A DNA stretch of 64,000 nucleotides. Origin: Laceyella tengchongensis (GTDB lineage: Bacteria > Bacillota > Bacilli > Thermoactinomycetales > Thermoactinomycetaceae). The stretch covers positions 62,001-126,000 of the forward strand of contig NZ_FXTU01000002.1 in assembly GCF_900182735.1 (NCBI RefSeq), written 5' to 3'. Every line of letters starts with the position of its first letter. The first letter of the stretch is position 1. The notes under the pieces were generated by a model, which saw only the letters and a program-made list of their open reading frames with translations, was not told the origin of the DNA and did no database searches. The position numbers and the translations under genes were made by a program. Shown piece after piece: positions 16,608 through 29,500 of this stretch.

Positions 16608-17474
16608 ATGAGAAAAACTTCATTGATCGCAGGCTTGGTACTTTCATTGACCGTCATGTCAGGATGTTCTTTGGATTTAGATGATCCGGACTTCGACACC
16701 AACAACTCCAATTCCAACAGCAACATCAAGTTAGACGCTGGTGCCATTGATACTTCGAAAAAGGGACAAGTTCAAAAAAGTTTTCTCGCCGACAATGTTT
16801 CCGTGCTTGACATTTATTCCAAAGAGATTGGCGTACAACTCCATCACTCTGATAGCAATGAGATCAAGGTTTTGCTGACTAATGTAGACAATGATACCAA
16901 GTTAGATGCAAACGTGAGTGGTGATACCTTGCAAGTAAAAATGGGTGCCGGCCCTTCCGTATTTGGCCTTAACACCACCACCCCCACCCTTCACATCTAT
17001 GTGCCGAAAAAATCTTATCAATCCATCAAACTGCATTCGCAAAACGCCAACTTTACCGCCGAGAACTTGGAAGCAGCTGAGTTAGACTTAAACACCAACG
17101 AAGGCGACTTTAAACTTAATGGATTCAAAGGTAATCAACTGACCGGAAAAACAGCACATGGCAACTTCAACTTGCAACAAATTGATGCACCGTTCTCCAT
17201 CAGCTCCTCTTCCGGTGCAGTCAACGTCTCCGTAGCCAATGGCATCATTGGTAACAGCCAAATCCGTTCCAGCTTTGGTGACGTCAAAGTAAATGTAGGC
17301 ACCGAAGCCGTCCATGTAAACCTTCGCTCCGATCAAGGGATCTCTTCCAGCTTTTCCGCCCCCGCAGTAAAAGATAACGAAGGAGTTTTCACCATGGAGG
17401 GCGCACTGAATGGCGGTGGTGGGTCAAGCAAGTTGACCATCAATACGGAAGGCAGAATCAAATTGGAAAAATAA
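16608..17474 (+). CDS. DUF4097-type beta-helical lipoprotein
   Basis: 288 residues. A lipoprotein signal ends at the cysteine of VMSGCSLDLDD, followed by an Asn/Ser-rich spacer and then repeated short strands such as DVSILDIYSKEIG-like, LHIYVPKKSYQSIKLHSQN, LNTNEGDFKLNGFKG and RSSFGDVKVNVG. This is the DUF4097 (putative adhesin-like) beta-solenoid pattern seen in proteins that often accompany envelope-stress two-component systems. It would sit on the outer face of the membrane. AGGAGGATG lies just upstream of the ATG. It follows the ABC permease by 96 bases and is probably in the same regulon. Confidence 0.8.
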   Translation: MRKTSLIAGLVLSLTVMSGCSLDLDDPDFDTNNSNSNSNIKLDAGAIDTSKKGQVQKSFLADNVSVLDIYSKEIGVQLHHSDSNEIKVLLTNVDNDTKLDANVSGDTLQVKMGAGPSVFGLNTTTPTLHIYVPKKSYQSIKLHSQNANFTAENLEAAELDLNTNEGDFKLNGFKGNQLTGKTAHGNFNLQQIDAPFSISSSSGAVNVSVANGIIGNSQIRSSFGDVKVNVGTEAVHVNLRSDQGISSSFSAPAVKDNEGVFTMEGALNGGGGSSKLTINTEGRIKLEK

Positions 17475-17510
17475 AGAAGGTAAAAACACCCAATTCCAAC
17501 ACCTTTGCAT

Positions 17511-17543
17511 AAAAAAAGCGGCGATTGCCAAGGCAATCGCCGC
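17511..17543 (-). terminator. Terminator of the NRPS operon
   Basis: A perfect 12-bp stem (GCGGCGATTGCC with GGCAATCGCCGC, 2-base loop) is followed by T7 on the minus strand, six bases past the NRPS2 stop. It marks the real end of the operon, so no further biosynthetic gene follows on this strand. It may also stop the plus-strand lipoprotein transcript. Confidence 0.9.
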
Positions 17544-17549
17544 ACTACC

Positions 17550-20500
17550 TTATACTCGTTGTCCTTTCTGTTCCGCACGTTTCTTCAGGCAATGCGCGAT
17601 GATGTTGCGCAAATGCTCCTGATAACGTTGCACCAGACCTTCCACGGTGCTGTGATGATACACCGTTTTGGGATAACGAACCGAAATCAGCAATTGACCC
17701 TCTTCAACCAACCCGTTGAAATCCAGTTTAAACGGCCATTGGTTGAGCGGACTAACCCCTTGTCCGACAGAAACGGACGTCAACTCAGTTTCTCCCGCCT
17801 CTACATCCTGCACAAATTGCCCTTGATAGTTGAAGTTGATCTCCGGCTTCAGGACAAAGGAAAGCGCCTCTCTCTTGCTCGGTTCAAGCATATACCGCAA
17901 CAAGCTATAGCCGATCCCTCTGTTAGGTACGGACCGAATCGTCGCTTTCACTTCTTGGATAGCTTTAGCGACATCCAACGCGGTCAGATCGAATACCACG
18001 GGATAGATGGAAGTGAACCAACCGACCGTGCGAGTCACATCCACGTGTTCAGCAATCTCTTCCCGACCGTGCCCTTCCATGTGAACGGCCACGGGCTCAC
18101 CCGTCCATTCTTTGACTGTCAGTGACAACGCGGTCAACAAGATGTCATTGATCTCCGTCTGATAAGCATCATGCACCTCTGTCAACAGCGCCTTGGTTTC
18201 TTCCTTGGAGAAGGTGATCTCCGCAACGCCTACATCCCGAATCAGATATTTGCCGTCACTTTCCATATCGACAGGCAGCGGGGCCACTTCCTGTGCCACC
18301 ACCTGTTGCCAATACGGCCATTCGGCTTGCATGAAGGCGTCACTGTTGGCATAGTCGCGCAACGATTCGCTCCATGTTTTAAAGGAGGTGGTTTTATCGG
18401 GTAGCCTAATCTCTTTTTCTTGCAACACCTGCTCATAAGCAGAGTATAAGTCTTCCGACAGGATGCGCCAGGAGACCGCATCAACCACCAAGTGGTGAAT
18501 GATGATCAGCAGATAGTCACCGTCATGGGTGTAGAACACCCCGCACCGGACGAGTGGCCCATCGGTGAGCGACAAGCTTTCGTGCATGCGATTGGCCTCC
18601 CGCTCAATCACTGTGGCAACATCCACTTCCTCTGATTCGTCCATCAGGTTGAACTCTTCCACAGTGAAATAAGCATCTGCCTCTTGCTCATCATAACCTC
18701 GGTTGAATTGCGTCCACTGTCCATCTTGGAAGGAATAACTCATGCGCAATGCATCATGGTGTTGAACGAGCTTTCTCCATACTTTGCGCAAGGCATCCGC
18801 ATCCCAGCATTCCGGACGGTGCAACACCACAGCCATGTTCCAATGTTCCGGAACGTCGGACAAACCGAAGATCCATTGTTGCACCGGTGTGACGGGTACT
18901 GGCCCTTCCACCACATGATTTTCCATGTTTTCGCCCTTGACTGACACATATGGAGCCAAAGACGCAATCGTCGGATGCTTGAGCAAATCACTGATCTGCA
19001 AGCGATATTGCTGTTGGCTGGCGCGGGCAGCAATCTGAATAGCCTTGATTGAATCCCCGCCCAAGGTGAAGAAATTGTCATGGATGCCAACACGCTCACG
19101 CTTGAGGACATCTTGCCATATTTCGGCCAGCAACTTCTCTGTGGCGGTTGTCGGAGCCACATATTCCACACCTGCATCAGCGTTCGCTTCCGGGCGAGGC
19201 AGCGCGCGCTTATCCACTTTGCCGTTTGATGTCAGCGGCAACTCATCAAGTTGGATGTAATGCGATGGAACCATGTAATCGGGCAACGACTGCTCCAAGT
19301 GACGGTGCAGGTCAGCCGCTTCTTCCTGCTCTTCGCAAACGACATACGCGCACAGGAAGGATGGGTTTTGGCCGGATTCTTCTTCCAGCGCCAGCACAAC
19401 CGCTTCTTTGACGCCGGGATGTTCAAGCAACTTGCTCTCAATCTCTCCCAATTCGATGCGGTGTCCGCGAATCTTCACTTGCTGGTCAATCCGGTCGATA
19501 TAATCAATGCTGCCATCCGGCAACCACCGAACCAAGTCTCCGGTGCGGTACATCCGATCTCCTTCTTTAAACGGATTGGGTACAAACCGTTCCTCAGTAA
19601 GTTTCTGATTGTTTAAGTACCCTAGAGCCACACCGTCTCCAGCGACGCAAAGTTCTCCCGGAACCCCGATTGGTTGCAATTGGTTCCGCTCGTTCAGCAC
19701 ATACACGGTGGTGTTGTTCAACGGTTTGCCGATCGGCACCCGGTTCGTCGTCGCTACCTCTTGCGTGATGGCGTGCGTCGTAGCAAAAACCGTGGTTTCT
19801 GTGGGGCCGTAACCATTGATCAACCGACCGTCGCCCAGATAGGCAACCGCTTTTTTCACATGGGCCAGCGATGCTTTTTCACCGCCAAAGACAATCTTCT
19901 TCATCTTGTCAAAGCAGGAGAGATCAAACTCGACCAAGGTGTTGAAGAGAGCCGTGGTCATGAAGCTGATGGTAACCTCCCGCTCCCGGATGAGTTTTGT
20001 CAGATCTTCCAGCGACATAAGCAACTCTTTTGGCACCAGAATCAACTTCGCTCCGTTTAACAAAGCGTTGTAAATGTCAAAGGTTGACCCGTCAAAAGCG
20101 TAGTTGGAGAGTTGCATCAAGGTGTCCTCTTCCCCAACTTCAATATATCCGTTATTGACAATCGTTCTGACGATGTTGCGGTGAATGGTCAGCGTTCCTT
20201 TCGGCTTACCGGTAGAACCAGACGTATAGATGATGTAAGCCAAATCATCCGCCGTGTTCACGTTGGTCAAGTTGGTATCCTCTTCATCCAAGCCCAAGGA
20301 TTGGTTGATGAAAATCACGTCTCCATCATATCCTTGCGGCACACTCAAATCAGGTTGCATCAACAAGAGCCGCACATCACTGTCAGACAACATATATTGG
20401 ATGCGCTCCACGGGATAGGTGGGATCAATCGGAACATACGCGCCGCCTGCCTTGAGAATGGACAGCAGGGCGATAATCTGATTGAAGGAGCGATCGGCGA

Positions 20501-23500
20501 TGACCCCCACCCGTTGGTTGGGTTGCAAGCCGTTGGCGCGCAATACGCGAGCCCATTGGTTTGCCCGTCTGTTTACTTCCGCATACGTCATGGTGCGGTT
20601 CTCCCACTCCAAGCAGATGCGCTCAGGCGTTTGGGCCACTTGTTGTTCAAACAGTTGATGCACAGTCGCTTCGCGGGGGAATTCCGCTTGCGTTTGGTTA
20701 AAGTCGAACAAGATTTGCCGTTTCTCCTCTTCCGTGCACAGCTCTAGGTCGGCCAACCGCGCAGACGGTTGATTTACCACTTGTGCCAACAGATGAGTAA
20801 AATGGCGAACCATTCGCTCGATCGTTTCTTGTTTGAAGAGGTGGGTGCTGTATTCTACCGTCAATTCTAACTGATCTGCTTCGACAAACACCCAGTTCAT
20901 ATCAAACTTAGCTGCTTTCCAATCCATATCGACGGGCTCGATGCGAAGGCCGGGCAACTCCAGCTCGCCCATGTCGATGTTCTGCACGGTGAGCAGGGTA
21001 TCAAACAATGGCTGACGACTGAGATCGCGCTGCACATCCAACCGTTCCAACAGCTCTTCCAAGGGATATTCCGCATGCTCGTATGCTTCTAACACCTGCT
21101 GTTTGACGGCGTCGATCAAAGACTCAACCGTTTGCTCCGGTTGCAGGCGGTTGCGGATAGCAAGGGTATTGACAAACATCCCCACTACCGATTGCAGATC
21201 CGGATGCGGCCGTCCCGCAACAGGGGAACCCACAATCAGGTCGTCCTGCCCTGAGTACTTGGACAAGAGCAACTGATAAGCGGCCATCAAAACCATGTGC
21301 AACGTGACTTGCCGCTCAAACGCGAATTGCTTCACCTGGCTGGTTAACGCAGCATCCAGTTGGAAGCCCACTTGGTTTCCATCAAAGCGCATCACGTTTG
21401 GACGCGGATAGTCGGTGGGCAATTCCAACACCGGCAGAGCACCGGAGAATTGGTTCACCCAATAAGCCTCATCTTGCTTCCACTGCTCCGTTTGCATATA
21501 GCGCTCTTGCCATACGGCGTAATCTTTGTACTGAACCTTGAGCGCTGACAACGGTTTTTGTTGGTACAAGCTCATCAAATCATGCATCAAGATATCCATC
21601 GACATGCCGTCAGAAATAATGTGATGCATGTCAAACACCAAGATGTGATGATCCTCAGCCAACGAAATCAATGTCATGCGCGCCAGCGGGGCTTGACTCA
21701 GGTCAAACGGCCGGATGCACGACTCGGCCATGCGCTTCGCTTCCTCCAGGTGGGTGGCATGTAATCGCTCAATCTGGCAAGGTACGGTCGGAGCGATCTT
21801 TTGCACCAATTCCCCATCATGGAAGTGGAACGAAGTACGGAGGGATTCGTGCCGCTGAACTAGCTGGGCGAATGCGCTCTCCAGGTGCGCGATGGACAGA
21901 TTTCCTTTGATCTCCGAGATGAGCGGCATATTGTAGCCGACATGCACATTTTCAAATTGCTGAGTGACGTACAAGCGTCTTTGTGCCGAAGAAACCGGAT
22001 AGTAGTCGCGTTCTTCCACGGGGCGGATCTCCTCGAAGCCCGTTTGTTCCGCTTGGCCGATCAAGTGCGCTAGATCGCGCAGGACGGGGCGAGAGAATAC
22101 CTCGCGCAAGGAGATTTGCACACCCAATTCTTGATGAATTCGCGCTGTCAACAGCATCGCTTTGAGCGAGTTACCGCCCAACTTGAAGAAATGGTCCAGC
22201 GCGCCGACAGGCTCCACGTTGAGCACTTCTTCATATATCTGGGACAATCGTTTCTCTACTTCGGTTGCCGGGGCCTCGTAGGTGTCACCTGTTTGAGCGC
22301 CCTCTGGCTCCGGCAAAGCTTTTTTGTCCACTTTGCCATTGGGCGTGAGCGGGAACTGATCCAACTGAGTGAGATATGACGGGATCATATAGTCAGGCAA
22401 CTCCGTCGCCAAATGCGCGCGCAAGTCTGCGTCACCCACTGTACTTTGGGCAATGACATACCCGCACAGCACCATTTCTCCGTTCATCTCCCGCGTGATC
22501 ACGACCGCTTCGTTGACGGCGGGATGCTCCAGCAACTTCGCTTCAATTTCCCCGGTCTCAATCCGGAAGCCGCGCACTTTCACTTGTTCGTCGATCCGTC
22601 CGAGATACTCGATGTTGCCATCTGGCAGCCATCTTGCCAAATCGCCGGTTCGGTACATCTTCTCACCCGGCACAAACGGATTGTCGACGAATTTTTCTGC
22701 GGTGAGATCCGGACGGTTCCAGTAACCTCGTGCCAGACCGGCTCCGCTGACGCACAACTCTCCAGGCACACCGATCGGTTGGAGATGGTTGTACTCATTG
22801 ACGATATAGACTTTTTGGTTCGCAATCGGCTTTCCGATCGGCGGTTTGCTCATCTGCGGTGAAAGCTTAGCCAATGTGGCGCAAACCGTGGTTTCCGTCG
22901 GGCCGTAAGCATTAATGAAGGTAAAGTCTTTACTCCAGACTTTGATCAAATCTTGTGGACAAGCTTCTCCCGCGGTTACGACGGTGCGCAAGGCCGGCAA
23001 GTTTTCTGGCGACAATGACTTCAGCACCGTGGGCGGCAAGGTCATGGTTGTGATCTCTTGGGCTCTTAACCAACCGGCGAAGTCGTAGAAGAGTTTCTCT
23101 TTCTCCTCCATCACCACCGTTGCACCATGGAGCAAGGACGGGAAGATTTCCCATACAGACGCGTCAAAGCTGAAGGAAGCGAATTGCAGGACGCGGCTAT
23201 CTTCCGTGATGTCAAGCGCATGGGCCACCAACTGCAAGTTGCAGACGGAACGGTGTTCAATCATTACCCCTTTCGGTTTTCCGGTTGAACCCGAGGTATA
23301 GATCATATAGGCGAGATCACTTGAATCGTTGCCATTATCCACCGCATCGCCATCGAGTTCGGTCCACGGGATCTCTTCAACACGGATGGTTTCTCCTGCA
23401 TAAGCTTCAGGTACAGTCGGTTCACCCAATGTGAGCAACAAGGCGGCTTCGCTGTCAGACAGCATATGCTCAATCCGGTGTTGCGGGTAATGGGGATCGA

Positions 23501-26500
23501 CCGGAAGATAAGCTGCACCGGCTTTGAGAACGCCCAGCATGCCGACGATCATTTCTAAGGAAGGAGGCATCATCAAGGCGATGATCTGGTTACGTTCGGC
23601 ACCTTTGCCGCGCAACAATCTTGCCAACTGATTGGAGCGGATGTCCAATTCCCGGTAAGTGAGTTGTTCTTGGCCAAATACCACCGCCGGCTTGTCTGGG
23701 GTGCGAGCTACTTGCTCCGCCCACAGGGAGTGAATGGTTTGATCTGCCGGGAACTCCACTTCAGAGTCATTAAATGCGACCAGCAGTTGTTCCTGTTCTT
23801 CTGCTGTCACCAGTTGCAAATCGGCCAGACGGCAATCCGGGTTCTCCACGATTTGCTCCAACAGGCGGACAAAGTGGCCAGCCATGCGAGCGATCGTCGC
23901 GTGCTCGAACAAATGCGTGCTGTAGCCGATGGTCAACTGTGTGGCATCATCTTTCTCCACCGTCCAGCTCAAGTCGAATTTGATTTTATTCCATTCCCAT
24001 TCATAAGGCGTCAGTGGGAGACCAGACAACCGCATGTCAGACATCTCCATGTTTTGCACGGCAAACATCGTGTCAAACAGCGGATGGCGGCTCAAGTCGC
24101 GGTGTGCGTCCAGTTGATCGACCAATTCTTCAAACGGATAATCGCCATTTTCCAGCGCTTTGAGCATGCGTTCCTTCACATCGGCCAAAAAGGCGGAAAA
24201 CGTTTTTTCCGGCTGCGGCTGGGTGCGGATCGCCAAGGTGTTGACAAACATGCCCACCATTTGCTCCAAGTCGGGATGGTCGCGGCCGGCCACCGGGAAA
24301 CCGACGATGATATCTTCTTGTCCTGCGTATTTGGACAGAAGCACATGATAGGTTGCCATCAACGCCATATGCAAAGTCACATTGTTCTCGATCAAGAAAC
24401 GATCCAACTTTTGCATCAACGCGGTGTCAATTGGCATGGTGAAGTAATCTCCGTCGAACTGTTGCACCGGCGGACGCGGTTTGTCTGTCGGCAATTCTAG
24501 CATCGGCAGTTCCCCGCCCATCTCTTTCAGCCAATACGCTTCTTTCGCTTGCCATTGCTCTGTTTCTCTGTGCCCATTTTGCCACACCGCGAAATCTTTA
24601 TAGTGAATGCGGAGCGGAGGCAAGTCAGCCCCATCATAGAAGCTGGACAGTTCTTTAAGCATCAGGTTCACAGAGACGCCGTCCGAAATAATGTGGTGCA
24701 TGTCTATAACCAGGTACTGCAAATCTTCTTCCACTTCGACCAATGCCATCCGGAACAATGGCGCTTTCGCCAAATCAAACGGCTGGATCAAAGAGGAGAG
24801 GAGGGTATCCAGTTCTGATTCATCGGCGATTTTCTGCTGAGTCACGGCAAAGTCCACGTGTGGATGAATCCATTGCACCAATTCTCCGTTCACAAAACCA
24901 AACGATGTGCGCAAGGACTCATGGCGGGCGATCAACCGGGTGCCAGCTTCTGTCAAGCGAGCCAGATCAAGCTGCCCTTCCACGCGCAACACCATCGGCA
25001 TGTTGTAACTCATTCCGCCTTCTTCCAACTGTTGCGTGACATAAATTCGTTTCTGTGCCGAGGAGACAGGATAATAATCGCGCTTCTCAACCGGGTTGAT
25101 CTCAGCATATTTGCGGGTATCCGCCTGCTCGATCAAAGCCGCCAACTCTTTCACCGTCGGATGGCTGAAAATATCGCGCAGAGACAGGTGCACATCGCAT
25201 TTCTTTTGAATTTGCGACACCAAGGCCATGGCCTTCAGCGAATGGCCGCCCAATTCAAAGAAGTGGTCAAGAACACTCACACGGTCTACATTCAAGACCT
25301 CTTGCCACATCATGGCCAACTCGCGCTCCAGATCCGTCTGCGGCGCTACATACTCCCGGTCGGAGCCCGCTGTACGATCCGGCTTGGGCAAAGCTTTCTT
25401 ATCCACTTTGCCGTTGGCTGTCATCGGCAGAGCCGGCAGGGTCACCAAGTGCGCAGGAATCATGTAATCCGGCAAGGTCTGAGCAAGGTGCTGTCTCATG
25501 TCTGCGTATGTCCATTCGCCGTCGGTTACGACATAGGCACAAAGCGCCGTCTCCTGCTCGTCGGTGTGAGCCACTACTACCGCTTCTTTCACTGCGGAAT
25601 GCGCCATCAGACGGCTGGTGATTTCCCCGATCTCGATGCGGAAGCCGCGAATTTTGACTTGATCATCGATCCGCCCCAAAAATTCAATGGTACCGTCCGG
25701 CAACCACCGCACCAAATCCCCTGTCTTGTACATTTTTTGTCCCGGCTCAAACGGATTGTCCACAAACCGTTCCTGAGTCAGATCAGGGCGGTGCAGATAA
25801 CCTCTAGCCAAACTTTGACCGCTCAAGCAGAGTTCCCCAGGCACACCGATCGGTTGCAACTGATGGTGTTCATTTAAGATGTACACACGATTGTTGGTGA
25901 TCGGTTTTCCGATCGTGATCACATCGGCGTTTTCATCAATCCGGCCGCTGGTGGCAACAACAGCGTTTTCAGTGGGGCCGTAGTTATTGACCACTTCATA
26001 CGATTGCGGAACGATGTGTTGAGCGCGATCACCACCGATCAACAAGGTTTTGAGCGTTTGATTGGGCAATTTCATGAACTGCTCAGCAAATTGAGTCGGC
26101 AAGAAGCTGATCGTGATGCCCTGCTCTTGGAAAAACGCATTTAATGCAACTACGTCGTAACGAACATCTTCTTCCACCATATACAGTGTTGCGCCCGCCA
26201 CCAGCGTCGGGAAAATCTCCCACACAGAAGCGTCAAATCCGAAGCCCGCGTATTTGGCACTGCGGTCGTCCGCCGTCAGGTTGAAGCGCTCCACATGCCA
26301 CAGGCACAAGTTCATCAGTGCCCGATGCTCCACCATCACCCCTTTGGGCTGACCTGTGGACCCCGACGTGTAGATCACATAAGCCAGATCGTCCGCTTTT
26401 GTCTGAGTGCCCAGGTTGGTTGTCTCTCCTTGACGGAAAGAGGTGTCATCGATCAGCCATACATCCCCGTCCCATTCCACTTGCAATTGAACCGAACCAT

Positions 26501-29500
26501 GCGTGAGCAATAAGTTCGTGCGGCTGTCATCGAGCATATACCGGACGCGCTCAGCCGGATAATTGGGGTCGATCGGCAAATATGCTGCGCCTGCTTTCAA
26601 CACGCCCCAAATCCCCACCAGCATCTCAACCGAGGGTTGGAACATGAGAGCAACAATCTGTTCTTTGCCCACACCCTGTTGACGCAAACGGCGCGCCAAT
26701 TGATTGGCCCGGTCATTCAGCTCGCGGTAAGTAACTGACTGACCTTGATGCACCACTGCGGGATGATCAGGGTTCCGTTGCGCCTGTTCTTCAAACAACG
26801 CAACAACATGCTGCTCGGTCGGATCTGCTCCTTCCGTTGCGTTGAACTCGACCAGCAATTGTTGTTTTTCTTCTTCGGTCACCAACTCCAACTCAGACAA
26901 TTTCACCGTCTTATTGTCAATGATTTGTTTGAGCAAATGGAAATAATGGCCAACCATGCGTTTAATCGTTTCCGGCTTAAACAGATGGGTTGCGTATTCG
27001 ACGGAAAGGCTCCAATCGGTTTCGTCAAATGTCCAGCTCATATCGAATTTAGCGGTATTCCAATCCGTCTGATACGCCTCGAACCGGAGGGTGTCATCTT
27101 GGCTTTGAGCCGCTTCAAAGCTTTGGATCGTGAAGGTCGTGTCAAAGATCGGATGACGGCTCAAATCTCGTTGCTCTTGCAATTTTTCAACCAATTCTTC
27201 AAATGGATAATCACCGTGTTCAAAGGCAGTCAGCACCCGCTTTTTTACATCCGCTACAAACTCGGTAAAGGATTGGTCTTGTTTTGGAAAATTGCGCAAT
27301 GCCAACATGTTGACAAACATCCCGACAACCGATTCCAGATCGGCGTGAGAACGGCCCGTGATCGGAGCGCCTACCACGATATCTTCTTGTCCTGTGTACT
27401 TTGCCAGCAACACATTGTAGACCGACAGCAACACGATATACAGTGTGCTTTTTTCTTCGGCCACGAAGGACTGCAATTTTTCCTTGAGATCCGGATCGGC
27501 CGCAAAGGTGAGCAGCTTTCCGGTCAGCTGTTGTACCGCAGGACGCGGGAAGTCCGTCTTCAACTCCAAGGTCGGCACGGAATCCTGGAATTCTTGCAAC
27601 CAGAACGCTTCTTGCTTGTTCCACTCTTCTGATTGCAGGAGCGACTGTTGCCACACTGCATAATCTTTGTATTGGATCTTTTGCACCGGCAATGTTTTGT
27701 CATGGTACAAGTGAACCAGTTCGCGATAGAGAATTTCAGTAGAGACGCCATCGGAAATGATGTGGTGCATATCCATCAACATGATGTGGCGCTCTTCCTC
27801 GACCTGAATCACCGCGATGCGGCACAATGGCGCCTGGCTCAGATCAAATGGGCGAATGCGCGCATCAATCAACGCTTGCACTTCTGATTCATCTTCCGCC
27901 GTCACCCAATCCACTTGCAACGTGACATCCGAATGGATTTTTTGCATCAATTCGCCATCCCGCATGTGGAAAGAGGTGCGGAACGATTCGTGGCGTGCGG
28001 CCAATTGTCTTACCGCGTGTTCCAATTTCTCCCGATTGAGCTTCCCGGTGAGTTCCAAGGTCATCGGAATGTTGTACCCAATGCCGCCTTCTTCCAGTTG
28101 CTCTACCACATACAAGCGCTTTTGCGCCGAAGACACGGGGTAATACTCCATCTCATCCGCTTTCTCAATCGCCGCAAACGAGGTGCTTTTCGCTTTTTTG
28201 ATATAAGCGGCCAACTCTTTGACCGTATCTCGGGCAAACACTTCCCGCAACGGAACATCCGCGTCCAACTCTTTCAGGATGCGCGAAGTCAGCATCATGG
28301 CTTTGATCGAATGGCCGCCCAACTCGAAGAAATGATCTTCGATACCAACTCGCTCCACACCCAAGACTTCTTGATAAATGCCAACCAACGCTTCTTCAAT
28401 TCGGTTGGTCGGAGGAACATAATTGGCCGTAGACACTTTCTCCGGCACCGGCAACGCCTTGCGGTTCACCTTGCCGTTTGACGTGAGCGGGAATTTGTCC
28501 AACTCTACGAAATATGAAGGCACCATGTACTCCGGCAACGTCACTCCCAGATGTTGACGTAGCTCAGCCGCCGTCCACGCCTGACTCGCCACGACATACG
28601 CAGCGAGATAAGCGGCACCTGATTCGTCGGTCCGCGCCATCACCACGCACTCGGTGATCGCTGGATGTTCCAGTAGCTTCGTCTCAATCTCTCCCAGCTC
28701 GATCCGATGTCCTCTGATTTTCACTTGATGGTCGATCCGACCCAAGTATTCCAACGTGCCGTCAGACAGCCAACGCGCCAAGTCCCCCGATTTGTACATC
28801 CGCGCCCCTGGGTTAAACGGGTCCTCGATGAAACGCTCCGCTGTCAACTCCGGCCGGTTCAGGTACCCCCGCGTCACACCTGCCCCGCTGACATACATCT
28901 CTCCTGCAACCCCGATGGGCACCGGATTCATCTGTTCATCCAACACATACACTTTCAATGTCGGGATTGGCACCCCAATGTTGCTCACATTGGACTCGAT
29001 TTCCCGTTCCGTGATCTCTTTATAAGTCACGTGCACGGTCGTTTCCGTGATTCCGTACATGTTGATCAATTTCGTTTGCGGATACCGCTCTCGCCACGGT
29101 TTTAACATGCTCGGTGCCAAGGCTTCCCCGCCGAAGATCACCATTCGCACCGACATTTCGTCCGATTTCGGCCCCATCATCTCCACATTGGACAATTGGT
29201 AGAACGCGGTTGGCGTTTGGTTCAAGACGGTTACCCGCTCCCGCTTCAGGAGATCCAAAAACGCTTTGGTGTCTTTGGCCACCAACGCCGGCACCACGAC
29301 CAACTTTCCGCCGTACAAGAGGGCCCCGTACATCTCCCACACCGAGAAGTCGAAGCTGAAGGAGTGGAACATCGTCCACACATCGGCCTCGGAGAAATCG
29401 AACAGGTTGCGGTCGTTAAACAGCAAGCGAATCACATTGCGGTGCTCCACCATCACCCCTTTGGGATTGCCCGTCGAACCGGAGGTATAGATGATGTAGC

